Shown: positions 7,860 to 16,659, numbered from the stretch's first letter. The stretch is 45,000 nt of DNA from Roseibium sp. TrichSKD4 (GCF_000148725.1 NZ_GL476310.1:493562-538561); one strand, 5' to 3'. Made by a program: numbers and translations. The notes: generated from the letters alone by a model not told the origin.

Positions 7860-9413
7860 ATGGACCACTTCAAAGGGGGAGGATCAGCTTTTGTTGCTCC
7901 GGCGATCATTGGAACGCTGTTCCCCACTCTTGCTGGCGCGGCTTCAGGAACGTTCCTCAGCGCATTGGGGTCCGGCCTTGAAGCCTTTACAGCAACCTTC
8001 CTCGTTGAAAGTTTGGATGCAGCGGTCGCGGGTGATTTCGATATTGGCGATATCCTGAAAGACTCTGCCTTCTCAGGCGTATCTGCGGGTCTGACGGCAG
8101 GCATTAATCTCGACACGTTCATTGGTGAGATACCAAAAGACTCCGTCCTGAACGACGCTCTGATATCCGGGTTTGGTGGGCTCAACGCCAAGCTGACAAT
8201 GAAGGGTATTCTCGACGGAGCCATTGATGGTGCGATCTCGTCCGGCCTCTCCTCTGCCGTTTATGGCACTGACTTCCTGGAAGGCTTCTCGTCTTCGGTT
8301 CTCAATACCGTGATCAATCTGACGCTAGCCGACGCACAATTCGAGATTGGGACGTTGGGAATCGAAGACGGTTCATTCCCTCACATATTGCTCCATGGAC
8401 TTGCAGGTTGTGCAGCGGGAGCTGTTCAGAACGGTGTAGGCGGTTGTGCGAGTGGGGCTGCTGGAGCAGCTACTGCTGAGTTAGTTGCAACCGCCTGGAT
8501 AAATGATCAGCTGGATTCCGGGCGCTTTAACAACCTCTCGAGGGAAGAACGGCTCAAGGAAGCTTATAAGATCAGATCGGAAGTCATCAAAATCGGTCAG
8601 CTATTTGGTGCATTTGCTGGCTATTTGACTTCTGGTGGTGACCCAAAAAATGTAAATATTGGAGCGTCCGTTGGGGCCTCATCGGTAGAAAATAATGCGT
8701 GTGGTTCCGGCGCATGCGCAGCATTAATTGCTTGGTTGGTGACAATACTAACTGTTGCAGATTATGCACTGACCGCTAAGGATGGATACGATCTTACTGA
8801 AGCGGCTTTAGCGTGTGATCAAGGCGACGCTGCAGCTTGTAATCGCGCCAAGGAGATGGCCACTGAACTTGCTCAAGATACTGGAATAGAGCTCACGATA
8901 GGAGCACCTGTTCCGGGTTCGAAAGTTGGCATAGAGATTATTCGGTGGCTCAAAAAACTGGATTTAGACCCCGATACTTTGGCTGCCATTGATCGAGCAA
9001 TAGACGATAATAATGTAAAGAGTACTACCGGAGTTGAAAGTCCTTATTCAGGAGGTGCGCATAAGGATACAAAGAACCCTGTGGGAGATAACTTAGATAG
9101 TCATCACTGCCCCGCGAAGGCTTGTTATAAGGATGCCCCTATTAGTTCGGAAGACGGTCCAGCAATCAAAATGGATCCGGCTGATCATAGATTAACCTCA
9201 AGTCGTGGAAGTAGCGCAGAAGCTAAAGCCTACAGAGCTGAGCAGAAAAGACTTCTGGATCTGGGGAAACTCGAAGAAGCTATTCAAATGGATATTGATG
9301 ATATCCGCCGTATAGAAAATGAAATTGGGCAACCGGGCAAATACGATAATGCAATCAAAGAAATGGTAAACTATGCGCGGACTCTTGATCCAGATGTTTT
9401 CCGAAATCGTTAA
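7860..9413 (+). CDS. CdiA/FhaB-type toxin C-terminal module with SHH nuclease-like tail (5'-truncated)
   Basis: The 517-residue frame lacks everything that makes a CdiA exported (no signal peptide, TPS domain or filamentous repeats); its first residues MDHFKGGG come from the IS3 end. Residues about 10-270 are the glycine/alanine-rich pretoxin region of large adhesin-toxins, ending at a VENN motif (SSVENNACG, about residue 278) that marks the start of the variable toxin part. After a hydrophobic helix (ALIAWLVTILTVADYAL) and an acidic linker, the tail has DSHHCPAKACY, DGPAIKMDPADHRLTSS and AIQMDIDDIRRIEN, resembling HNH/Endonuclease VII-type toxins with an SHH signature. An immunity gene follows 11 nt later. 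It is probably a silent reservoir module. Class confident; nuclease call moderate. Confidence 0.7.
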   Translation: MDHFKGGGSAFVAPAIIGTLFPTLAGAASGTFLSALGSGLEAFTATFLVESLDAAVAGDFDIGDILKDSAFSGVSAGLTAGINLDTFIGEIPKDSVLNDALISGFGGLNAKLTMKGILDGAIDGAISSGLSSAVYGTDFLEGFSSSVLNTVINLTLADAQFEIGTLGIEDGSFPHILLHGLAGCAAGAVQNGVGGCASGAAGAATAELVATAWINDQLDSGRFNNLSREERLKEAYKIRSEVIKIGQLFGAFAGYLTSGGDPKNVNIGASVGASSVENNACGSGACAALIAWLVTILTVADYALTAKDGYDLTEAALACDQGDAAACNRAKEMATELAQDTGIELTIGAPVPGSKVGIEIIRWLKKLDLDPDTLAAIDRAIDDNNVKSTTGVESPYSGGAHKDTKNPVGDNLDSHHCPAKACYKDAPISSEDGPAIKMDPADHRLTSSRGSSAEAKAYRAEQKRLLDLGKLEEAIQMDIDDIRRIENEIGQPGKYDNAIKEMVNYARTLDPDVFRNR

Positions 9414-9424
9414 GGAGTAAGCAA

Positions 9425-9889
9425 ATGGATTTGATTCCATTTTCCAGCCTATCGGAGCTACCGACTGGTCAGGGCACTTTGATAGACATCACCTCAAATA
9501 ATGACCTGATTGATATTTCAGAGAATTTTATTCTTTCGAATGTTCGAGGGCGTCGGAAGCCATACTATGTTGGTATACGAGCTTTTTTGTTCGACGCGAA
9601 AATCGCTTTCGAGTTTGATGCCCAATACAAACTTCACTCGGTGGAATTCCGGCAGCCCTATGATGTCCAGAATGCTAGTGCCCTTTACTTTCAGGGAAAA
9701 AATCTTCTGCAGGATACGTTAATTAGCGCACAGAAGATTTTGCTAGAAGCCAAAATTCCTTTTGAGATCAGCGATGTAGGAATCGACGCTCCCGAAATTG
9801 GGCTTTCTTTCTACTCGGATAGTTTTGATGACAGTCTCGATGTTGAATTGGATTCAGTCACAGTGTTTTTTCGACAGAATATTCCGTGA
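9425..9889 (+). CDS. Probable cognate immunity protein of the CdiA-type toxin
   Basis: This 154-residue acidic protein (MDLIPFSSLSELPTGQ...) starts 11 nt after the toxin stop with a clear GGAG. No signal peptide or membrane segment is seen, so it is cytoplasmic. I recognise no family. Position directly behind the variable toxin end, small size and acidity are what is expected for a CdiI-type protein that binds and neutralises its toxin in the producer. Low GC compared with the pretoxin modules on both sides fits exchange of toxin/immunity pairs. Confidence 0.65.
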   Translation: MDLIPFSSLSELPTGQGTLIDITSNNDLIDISENFILSNVRGRRKPYYVGIRAFLFDAKIAFEFDAQYKLHSVEFRQPYDVQNASALYFQGKNLLQDTLISAQKILLEAKIPFEISDVGIDAPEIGLSFYSDSFDDSLDVELDSVTVFFRQNIP

Positions 9890-9921
9890 TGATGCTGTGT
9901 TCTGCCCAATCTAACCACCTT

Positions 9922-11246
9922 GTAGCCTGATTCCGATTGGTGCGTTCGTCGCGCCGTATCTTGTCAGTTCATTCCTGTCCTTCTTCTCTGGTCTGACCGG
10001 TGTAGCAACGGGAACTGAAGGTGCTGCAGCTGGTGCGGCCAGTGGAGCTGCAGCGACGGGAACGGCGGCGGCTACGGGAACGGCCGCTGCTGCATCGACC
10101 GGTGGCACATTCATGAGTGCCATTACCAGCGGTTTGGAAGCCTTCACCTCAACCTTCCTTGTCGAAAGCCTCGACGCTGCGGTCGCAGGTGATTTCGATA
10201 TTGGCGATATCCTGAAAGACTCTGCCTTCTCCGGTGTGTCAGCTGGTCTTACCGCAGGTATCAATCTGGAAACCTTCGTTGGAAATCTACCAAAAGATTC
10301 GGTCCTGAACGATGCTCTGATTTCCGGGTTTGGCGGGCTCAACCCCAAGCTGGCAATGAAGGGTATTCTCGACGGCGCCATTGATGGTGCGATCTCGTCC
10401 GGCCTGTCCTCTGCCGTTTATGGCACTGACTTCCTGGAAGGCTTCTCGTCTTCCATGGTCAACACACTGGTGAACCTCACCCTTGCTGATGTTCAGTACG
10501 AGATCGGGGAGCTCGGGGTCATTCGAGGCCCCGACGGAAAAGTCATCGAAACCAAGGAAGGCTGGGGCGAAGGTTCATTCCCACATGCCATTTTGCATGG
10601 GTTAGCTGGTTGTGCCGCAGGTGCCGTCCAGAACGGCGGTCAGGGCTGCGCGGCTGGGGCTGCCGGTGGTATCGCGCAGAGCATTTTTGCCGGAACCTTG
10701 GGCGGCTCTACGCTGACAGGGGAGCAACAGGCTGCAAGGGCTCAGTTCTTGGGGGCGCTGGCTGGCTATATTTTCTCTGGAGGTGACGGGTCGAATGTTT
10801 CTACGGCCTCCGGCGTCGCGTTGTCCGGGTTTGTGAACAATTATCTGACACATCAGCAGTTCGATAGCATGCTGGAGTCGATGCGATCCTGTGATGGCGA
10901 TGAAGAATGCCGAGCATCTGTCTATCGGGAATACCTGGATAATTCGGCAGAGCAGCAGCATGCATTGGCTATGTGCGGAAATGATCTGAGTTGTCAGGCA
11001 CCGCACTTACAAGCGATGGCAGAAGCCCAAAACCATCCGTTTTGGCAGCAGCTAATGTCGCCGAGTTTTCAATCTGATCCATTACGTGAACAGGAGCTTC
11101 AAGCTCACCAAGTTTACCTTGGTTTCGAGTATCCGGGTTGGACCGCTACGCCAGATGCGACATCTGCATATTCGGCCTATCCCGAGTGGGCAGCCTCTAA
11201 TTGCCAAGGTGTCCTCCGTCAGCGCTTAATGGACAAATTGGTTTGA
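9922..11246 (+). pseudogene. Second, orphan CdiA-type C-terminal module, cut at both ends
   Basis: An open frame without its own start runs from 9922; a downstream ATG exists at 10113. It repeats the pretoxin region of the first module: VESLDAAVAGDFDIGDILKD and GFGGLNPKLAMKGILDGAID align almost without change, with long identical DNA tracts. It then diverges after FVNNYLTHQQFDS, a weak VENN equivalent. The unique tail is Cys-containing (SCDGDEECRAS, MCGNDLSCQA) and is not recognised. The element starting at 11217 cuts it, and its last ten codons (LRQRLMDKLV) are IS sequence, so the toxin end and any immunity gene are lost. Orphan modules of this kind recombine onto a full-length cdiA in other bacteria. 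Confidence 0.7.
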
Positions 11247-11296
11247 TTTCGTAAGGGAGTGATTTTGGCTCATCATTGCTAACTCAGGAGCAAATG

Positions 11297-11671
11297 ATGA
11301 GACGAAAGAAGGATCGAGTGACCGACGATGCGGATTGGATCGTAAAAGACATCAAACGCCAGACCCGCCGTCGGTTTTCCGCTGAAGAGAAGATCCGCAT
11401 AGTGGTTTCTGGTCTTCGAGGCGAAGACAGCATTGCAGAACTTTGCCGCCAGGAAGGTATCGCCCAGAGCCAGTATTATTCCTGGTCCAAGGACTTCATG
11501 GAAGCGGGCAAGAAACGGCTTGCTGGGGACGCAGCTCGTGAAGCCAGTTCTGATGAAGTAAAGTCTCTTCGCAAAGAGACGAGGGACTTGAAGGAAGTGG
11601 TTGCAGAACAGGCTCTGGAACTTCGCCTTCTCAAAAAAAGCATGATCGGGGATGGGGTCGACGACGAATGA
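11297..11671 (+). CDS. IS transposase OrfA
   Basis: The protein of about 124 residues has the helix-turn-helix RRRFSAEEKIRIVVSGLRGE...IAELCRQEGIAQSQYYSW and a C-terminal coiled coil (VKSLRKETRDLKEVVAEQ). Two ATGs are present; the second, at 11297, lies 6 nt after AGGAG. Its stop overlaps the orfB start in ATGA, so the two are translationally coupled. Confidence 0.9.
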   Translation: MRRKKDRVTDDADWIVKDIKRQTRRRFSAEEKIRIVVSGLRGEDSIAELCRQEGIAQSQYYSWSKDFMEAGKKRLAGDAAREASSDEVKSLRKETRDLKEVVAEQALELRLLKKSMIGDGVDDE

Positions 11672-12648
11672 GATATCCCGCCTCCGAGAAACTTGAAATC
11701 ATTCGACTGGTGGAGCAGTCCCATCTTCCAGTCAGACAGACGCTGGATCGGCTGGGTATTCCAAGGTCAACCTTCTACGTCTGGTATGACAAATATCAAA
11801 CCGGTGGCATAGATGCCTTGCAGGACACGGCCCCCATGCCTGCACGGGTCTGGAACCGGATCCCCGATGATATCCGCCAACAGGTCATTGATCTGGCCCT
11901 GGAAGAACCGGAACTCTCACCTCGGGAGCTGGCTGTCCAGTTTACGGACACAAAGCAGTACTTCGTGTCTGAGGCCAGTGTTTACCGGTTGCTGAAAGCC
12001 CATGACCTCATCACCAGTCCGGCCTTTATCGTGGTCAAGGCAGCTGACGAGTTCAAGAACAAGACCACAGCGCCCAATGAGCTGTGGCAGACAGACTTCA
12101 CCTATCTGAAGGTTATTGGCTGGGGTTGGTTTTACCTGTCAACAATCCTTGATGATTACAGCCGCTATGTCATCGCGTGGAAGCTGTGTACGACGATGTT
12201 GGCCAGTGATGTCACGGATACGTTGGAACTGGCCTTACAGGCTTCAGGCTGTAATCAGGCCAGTGTCCGCCACCGGCCAAGACTGTTGTCGGACAATGGG
12301 TCAAGTTACTTCGCCGGTGAGCTGGCCGACTGGCTCGACGACAAAGGCATGGACCATGTGCGTGGAGCCCCATACCACCCCCAAACGCAGGGCAAGATCG
12401 AAAGATGGCATCAGACCTTGAAAAACCGGATCCTTCTGGAGAACTACTTCCTGCCCGGTGACCTCAAAGCCCAAATAAGCAAGTTCATCAGCCACTACAA
12501 TCATCACCGATATCACGAGAGCTTGAAGAACCTCACACCCGCTGACGTCTACTTCGGGCGCGGCGAACAAATCCTGCGCAAACGAGAAAGGATCAAACAA
12601 AGCACCATCGAACAACGCCGCTTGCAACACCGCAAACAGGCCGCCTAA
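11668..12648 (+). CDS. IS transposase OrfB (rve/DDE integrase)
   Basis: This 326-residue protein has its own N-terminal HTH (LGIPRSTFYVWYDKY), a HTH_21-like linker and an rve core. The DDE residues are in WQTDFTYLK, LLSDNGSSYF and GKIERWHQTLKNR, and the C-terminus has HYNHHRYHESLKNLTPADVY. Its 3' two thirds are repeated without visible difference at 31745-32428. It is intact and probably active. Confidence 0.92.
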   Translation: MRYPASEKLEIIRLVEQSHLPVRQTLDRLGIPRSTFYVWYDKYQTGGIDALQDTAPMPARVWNRIPDDIRQQVIDLALEEPELSPRELAVQFTDTKQYFVSEASVYRLLKAHDLITSPAFIVVKAADEFKNKTTAPNELWQTDFTYLKVIGWGWFYLSTILDDYSRYVIAWKLCTTMLASDVTDTLELALQASGCNQASVRHRPRLLSDNGSSYFAGELADWLDDKGMDHVRGAPYHPQTQGKIERWHQTLKNRILLENYFLPGDLKAQISKFISHYNHHRYHESLKNLTPADVYFGRGEQILRKRERIKQSTIEQRRLQHRKQAA

Positions 12649-12716
12649 TATCGACAAACAGATGAGCCAGATACTCCCTTAAACAAAACTCATATCTGTC
12701 CAAAAATCCCTGACGA

Positions 12717-12960
12717 TGGACATATATGGGGTTGCTGGATGCCTCTATAGTGGCTCTTGATAAAAACACAGGCAAAGTTATCTGGCGCAAGAGGTTTGGT
12801 GACTACAAAGTCGGTTACACAATGACAGGCGCGCCGACTATAATTCATGATAAAAAATCAGGCCGAGACCTATTGATACATGGTTCCTCCGGGGATGAAT
12901 TCGGTATTGTCGGAAAACTCTATGCCCGTGACCCGGAAACCGGGGAGGAAGTCTGGTCGC
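12717..12960 (+). pseudogene. Fragment of a PQQ-dependent alcohol/methanol-type dehydrogenase
   Basis: The 80 residues starting LLDASIVALDKNTGKVIW contain YTMTGAPTI, LLIHGSSGDEFG and KLYARDPETGEEVWSRP, a characteristic inner piece of the eight-bladed quinoprotein dehydrogenases, including the tryptophan-docking ALDKNTGKVIW repeat. It has no start, no signal peptide and no end: the left break is the IS end at 12715, the right break joins a permease gene in another frame at about 12960. A 151-codon frame spanning the joint is an artefact. Confidence 0.75.
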
Positions 12961-12961
12961 G

Positions 12962-13531
12962 CCCATTGCCGGACTGCTTGTCGGCACAATCGCCGGTTAC
13001 GTGGGGGGCTGGACAGACACGGTCCTCATGCGGATCACCGATATCTTTCTCGCCTTTACGCGGCTGGTTCTGGCATTGGCCTTTGTTGCCGCACTTGGCG
13101 CTGGAATTGAAAATGCGGTGCTGGCGATTTCACTCACAGCTTGGCCGCCTTATGCACGGATTGCACGAGCCGAAACGCTGACGATACGTTCAGCGGATTA
13201 TATCAGTGCGGTCCGTCTTCAAGGGGCTGGGCCGCTGCGCATCGTTGTGCGCCATATTTGGCCCTTGTGTATCTCTTCGCTCATTGTTCGGGTAACGCTC
13301 GATATGGCTGGAATTATTCTGGCTGCTGCAGGTCTCGGGTTCCTTGGGCTGGGAGCGCAACCGCCTAGCCCGGAATGGGGTGCCATGATTTCGGAGGGGC
13401 GTAGGTTCATTCTGGATCACTGGTGGGTCGCCACGGTGCCCGGCCTCGCTATTTTCACAGTCTCTCTTGCCTTCAATTTGTTGGGTGATGGTCTGCGTGA
13501 CGTGCTTGATCCGAAGGACGGTAAACAATGA
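12962..13531 (+). pseudogene. DppC-type ABC permease, N-terminus missing
   Basis: The frame reads from PIAGLLVGTIAGYVGGW to the natural end LGDGLRDVLDPKDGKQ. It includes the EAA loop region (ARAETLTIRSADYISAVRLQGA) and LGFLGLGAQPPSPEWGAMI, typical of DppC/OppC permeases. About the first 110 residues, with the first membrane helices, are replaced by the PQQ-dehydrogenase scrap. The following ATPase gene overlaps its stop by 4 nt, as in an intact dpp/opp operon, so this was the end of a transporter operon whose binding protein and first permease are gone. Confidence 0.75.
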
Positions 13532-14382
13532 GCCTTCTTGAAGTTGAAAACCTTTGGGTTCGATTTCTAACCAGGCAAGGCGTCTTTGATGCTGTTCGCG
13601 GCGTCTCATTCTCGCTGGGCCGGGAGCGCCTTGGCATCGTGGGCGAAAGTGGCTCCGGCAAGTCCATGACGGGTCGCGCCATTCTGCGCCTCATTCGAAA
13701 TCCGGGCGTTGTTGAGGCAGACCATATCAATCTGGAAGGTCGGAACCTCTTGGGGCTATCGGAAACGGAGATGCGTCAGGTGCGGGGTCAGCAAATCTCC
13801 ATGGTGATGCAGGACCCGAAGTTCTCGCTTAATCCGGTCATGCCCATCGGCGACCAGATCATGGAAGCCTACCTGCAACACAACAATACGTCCCGCGCAC
13901 AGGCGAGAGCCAAATCACTCGCGATGCTGGAAGCGGTATCGATCCGTGATCCGGAACGTGTGGTGCGCGCTTATCCGCATGAAATGTCTGGAGGGATGGG
14001 GCAACGGATCATGATCGCAATGATGCTCATTCCTGACCCCAAAATCTTGATTGCGGATGAACCGACCTCTGCATTGGACATCTCTGTGCAACGGCAAGTG
14101 CTGGACATCATGGACGGCCTTGTGCAGGAGCGCGGAATGGGTCTGATCTTCATCACCCACGACCTGAACCTTGTGTCTGAATTCTGCGATCGGGTCCTTA
14201 TCATGTATTCGGGTCGGATCGTGGAAGTGTGTGATGCAAATAAGCTCCACGAAGCCAAACATCCTTACACGCAAGGGCTTTTGAACTCTCTGCTGCGCCT
14301 TGATCAGCCACGCAAACATCTTCAGGTGCTCAGTCGAGATGCCGCTTGGGCTGAAACGGAAAGCGTAAGGGGGCATTCATGA
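13528..14382 (+). CDS. Oligopeptide-type ABC transporter ATP-binding protein (DppD/OppD-like)
   Basis: The 284-residue ATPase has Walker A GESGSGKS (about residue 36), the Q-loop VMQDP, signature MSGGMGQR, Walker B ILIADEP and the H-loop ITHDL, and the C-terminal HPYTQGLL segment of the OppD/DppD branch. It would energise uptake of peptides or similar compounds as a heterodimer with the next gene. ATG overlaps the permease stop. As the partner permease is beheaded, the pair is probably stranded unless served by other subunits. Confidence 0.85.
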   Translation: MSLLEVENLWVRFLTRQGVFDAVRGVSFSLGRERLGIVGESGSGKSMTGRAILRLIRNPGVVEADHINLEGRNLLGLSETEMRQVRGQQISMVMQDPKFSLNPVMPIGDQIMEAYLQHNNTSRAQARAKSLAMLEAVSIRDPERVVRAYPHEMSGGMGQRIMIAMMLIPDPKILIADEPTSALDISVQRQVLDIMDGLVQERGMGLIFITHDLNLVSEFCDRVLIMYSGRIVEVCDANKLHEAKHPYTQGLLNSLLRLDQPRKHLQVLSRDAAWAETESVRGHS

Positions 14383-15170
14383 CGGCCCTTTCAATCAAAA
14401 ATCTCAATGTGTGGTTTGGTGTCGACCGCGACCGCGTTGATGCGGTGGTCGGTGCCCGTTTTCAGGTCGCCAAAGGTGAGAGTTTTGGCCTTGTCGGCGA
14501 AAGCGGGTCTGGAAAATCAACGATCTTGAAGGCCATTACAGGGCTTGCACCAACTTGGTCGGGCGACATCCTTGTTGAGGGAAATGCGCTGACTGGTGCA
14601 GCGCGTGGACGCGACTTTTATCGAACCGTGCAGATGGTGTTTCAAGACCCTTACGCGTCTTTGCATCCGCGTCACACGATTGATCAGGTGCTCAGCGAAA
14701 CCCTGCATCTCCACGGGTTCAAGGACATTGATGCCAGGGTGTTGCGCTTGCTTGATGATGTGGGCTTGTCTCGCAAATTCCGGTTCCGCTACCCGCACCA
14801 GCTATCAGGCGCACAAAGGCAAAGAGTGGCTGTTGCGCGCGCTCTTGCGGGTGAGCCTAAATTGCTGCTGCTGGATGAACCGACATCTGCATTGGACGTC
14901 TCTGTGCAGGCAGAGGTGTTGAACCTCCTGGCAGACCTCAGGGACGAGCACCATCTCACCTATCTGATGGTCTCCCACGACCTGCCGGTCATCGCGCACA
15001 TGTGTGATCGGCTTGCGGTCATGAAGGGTGGGGAGGTCGTTGAGGTCATGCAAACCGAAGACTTGCGACAGGGGACCGCCAAACATCCCTATTCTCAGGC
15101 ACTCCTTGCAGCCTCAAATGCCACCGGGATGCGTGCCAAGGCGCAAGAGACAGAGCCTCTCCCGGTGTGA
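14379..15170 (+). CDS. Oligopeptide-type ABC transporter ATP-binding protein (DppF/OppF-like)
   Basis: The 263-residue ATPase has Walker A GESGSGKS, Q-loop MVFQDPYASLHPR, signature LSGAQRQR (A in place of the usual second G), Walker B LLLLDEP and H-loop VSHDL. It is shorter than typical DppF (about 320-330), lacking the extended C-terminal tail. It overlaps the upstream ATPase gene by 4 nt and is the last gene of the operon, followed by a hairpin with a T-rich tract. Confidence 0.85.
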   Translation: MTALSIKNLNVWFGVDRDRVDAVVGARFQVAKGESFGLVGESGSGKSTILKAITGLAPTWSGDILVEGNALTGAARGRDFYRTVQMVFQDPYASLHPRHTIDQVLSETLHLHGFKDIDARVLRLLDDVGLSRKFRFRYPHQLSGAQRQRVAVARALAGEPKLLLLDEPTSALDVSVQAEVLNLLADLRDEHHLTYLMVSHDLPVIAHMCDRLAVMKGGEVVEVMQTEDLRQGTAKHPYSQALLAASNATGMRAKAQETEPLPV

Positions 15171-15191
15171 GAGCGTGCTCAATTCTTGTTG

Positions 15192-15219
15192 CCATCAAGG
15201 AGCGTTAGCGCCTTGATGG
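15192..15219. terminator. Hairpin terminator between dppF-like gene and rtcB
   Basis: CCATCAAG pairs with CTTGATGG around a GCG-TTAG-CGC tip, followed on the plus strand by a T-rich tract (TTTCTTCTTCTTCC). It ends the ABC operon. The rtcB stop codon lies within the hairpin, so it may serve both convergent transcripts. Confidence 0.6.
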
Positions 15220-16608
15220 TTTCTTCTTCTTCCAGAATGGTTCGATCTCGCCAGCCATGATGCAGCCATAGGGATCGATATAGTCCTCGATCTCGGCAAG
15301 GCCGAATTTCTTGATTTGGGCGACCACCGCCCCGGCCTTCTTGTAGCCGGATGGCAATTCCGACACGTCAATCTTGTTTTCATAGAAACGGATATCGAGA
15401 CCATTCGTTTCTTCAACAAGAAGCTCCTCGGCTGTTTTTCCCGCCGACCGGCGTTTGTGCTCCGAGCGCGAGTAGTTTCGTCCTGCACCATGCGGTGAGA
15501 AGCCAAGGGCATGGGAAGCATCCTTTCCGCGAACCACCAACACCGGTTCCGCCATGTTGAGCGGGATCAGTGTCAGTCCGGTCGCATCCGAAGCATAGTC
15601 TTCCCAGGCCGGGGTAGCTCCCTTGCCGTGATAGAAGAGGTCTCCCCGCTTGAAGACGAAGTTATGTTCGTTCCAAAAGCGCCTTGTCACCGTTGCACCT
15701 GCCAGATCGCTCGCGGCCTGATGGATCGCGTTGTGGTTCGCCTTGGTCCATTTGCGGATCAGCTGCAAGGCTTCCCAGTAGGCAATCCCTTCTTCCGTTT
15801 CAGCTGGAATCCACGCGTTCTGCTTCAAAGTTTTCGGCGACAGCTTGCGGCGGAACTTGTCCGCGACATTCATGCCGATCTTGTAGAGCAAAGCACCCGG
15901 TCCACGCGAGCCGTGATGGGTCACAAGCGTGGTCTTGCCGGTGTTTCGTGAAGTGCCGACGAACAGGAAGTGGTTGCCGTCACCCTGTGTCCCCAGATGC
16001 TCCTGCGCAGCGCGCAAGATTTTCGGGTTGTTCAGGTAGCGGTTTTCCCGAAATGCCTCATAGAGTGACATCGAAAGGGTAAAGCGCTTTCCGTTGGCAA
16101 GGCCACCTGCCCTGAAATGTGTCATGGCATGGGCTGCATCCAGAATCTTTGCCGGCTCTGTTTCCTCGAATTCGGTCATCATCACGGAGCAGCAGATATC
16201 CGCGCTATGCATTCCCGGGTGGATCGCACCACGCGCCGCAACAACGCCGCCCACCGGAATTGTCCCGAGCGGTCCGGCCGGGCAGACATCCGGCATGACG
16301 GCACCCGCCTCGATGGTCGGGGTCCGCATCAATTCGGTCATGTGGTGTTTTACTGCAATGAGGTTTGCTTCCTCATCAGAGTCTTCTGCCTCGATGCTTA
16401 TATGGAACGGCTTGGCCCCGGAAGGGGAAAGGGGAATGGTCAGAGCTGGCTTATAAGATTCCAGCATCTGGCGCACGACTTCCAAAGAGGTGCCGTGATC
16501 AAGTGCTGTCTGCCCGTCACGAAGGGCTGCGCCAAAGGCCTTGCCTTCCGCGTGGCCCCAGGATTTCAAAAGCTCGCTGGTCAGTTTTTCTTCGGTCAAC
16601 ATCGTCAT
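15205..16608 (-). CDS. rtcB: RNA ligase RtcB
   Basis: RtcB joins RNA 2',3'-cyclic phosphate (or 3'-phosphate) ends to 5'-OH ends using GTP and Mn2+. The protein of about 467 residues shows the family metal site ADICCSVMM (canonical ADIGCGM), GDGNHFLFVG, the HHGSRGPG histidines and the guanylylation motif SPHGAGRNYSRSEH. The ADICC version and associated rsr place it in the branch found with Ro proteins. The frame is open from 16635, but the ATG at 16608 with GAGAA upstream gives the usual N-terminus. It is the last gene of the rsr-Y RNA-rtcB unit, 51 nt after the fourth RNA. No rtcA (RNA cyclase) is present in the window. Confidence 0.95.
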   Translation of the reverse strand: MTMLTEEKLTSELLKSWGHAEGKAFGAALRDGQTALDHGTSLEVVRQMLESYKPALTIPLSPSGAKPFHISIEAEDSDEEANLIAVKHHMTELMRTPTIEAGAVMPDVCPAGPLGTIPVGGVVAARGAIHPGMHSADICCSVMMTEFEETEPAKILDAAHAMTHFRAGGLANGKRFTLSMSLYEAFRENRYLNNPKILRAAQEHLGTQGDGNHFLFVGTSRNTGKTTLVTHHGSRGPGALLYKIGMNVADKFRRKLSPKTLKQNAWIPAETEEGIAYWEALQLIRKWTKANHNAIHQAASDLAGATVTRRFWNEHNFVFKRGDLFYHGKGATPAWEDYASDATGLTLIPLNMAEPVLVVRGKDASHALGFSPHGAGRNYSRSEHKRRSAGKTAEELLVEETNGLDIRFYENKIDVSELPSGYKKAGAVVAQIKKFGLAEIEDYIDPYGCIMAGEIEPFWKKKKPSRR

Positions 16609-16659
16609 GGCATTTCTCGTTTCAATGTTCGGCAACCAGTTCCGGACAAAATTGAGGTT

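Larger units (their letters stand above)
5510..7881 (-). mobile_element. IS3-family insertion sequence, split by an IS630 element
   Basis: The element carries a classic orfA/orfB pair on the minus strand. Its ends are imperfect inverted repeats: CCCCACCTGAGTGGTCC on the left and, read inward from the right, CCCCCTTTGAAGTGGTCC. GATCAG lies directly outside both ends (5504-5509 and 7882-7887) and may be a target duplication, longer than usual for this family, or chance. Without the nested IS630 it is about 1.2 kb, the normal IS3 size. It truncates the kinase-helicase gene and supplies the first codons of the CdiA-like frame to the right. Confidence 0.8.
11217..12715 (+). mobile_element. Complete two-ORF insertion sequence (IS3/rve type), copy 1
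   Basis: About 1.5 kb with orfA and orfB on the plus strand. Both ends start CGTCAG (left) and, read inward from the right, CGTCAGGGATTTTTGGACAG, followed by matching TAAGGGAGT and GGCTCATC blocks. A partial copy at 31709-32495 shares its right end to exactly the same base. No target duplication is seen (GTCCTC left, ATGGAC right), which suggests that recombination replaced one flank. Confidence 0.85.

Noticed and set aside
9911-10381. A minus-strand protein over the second toxin module
   Set aside because: It is the reverse reading of the conserved Ala/Gly-rich pretoxin region, and the same shadow appears over the first module.
12726-13181. A 151-codon frame as a real protein
   Set aside because: Its first 78 residues are PQQ-dehydrogenase and the rest is an out-of-frame reading of a DppC-type permease; it only spans a recombination joint.
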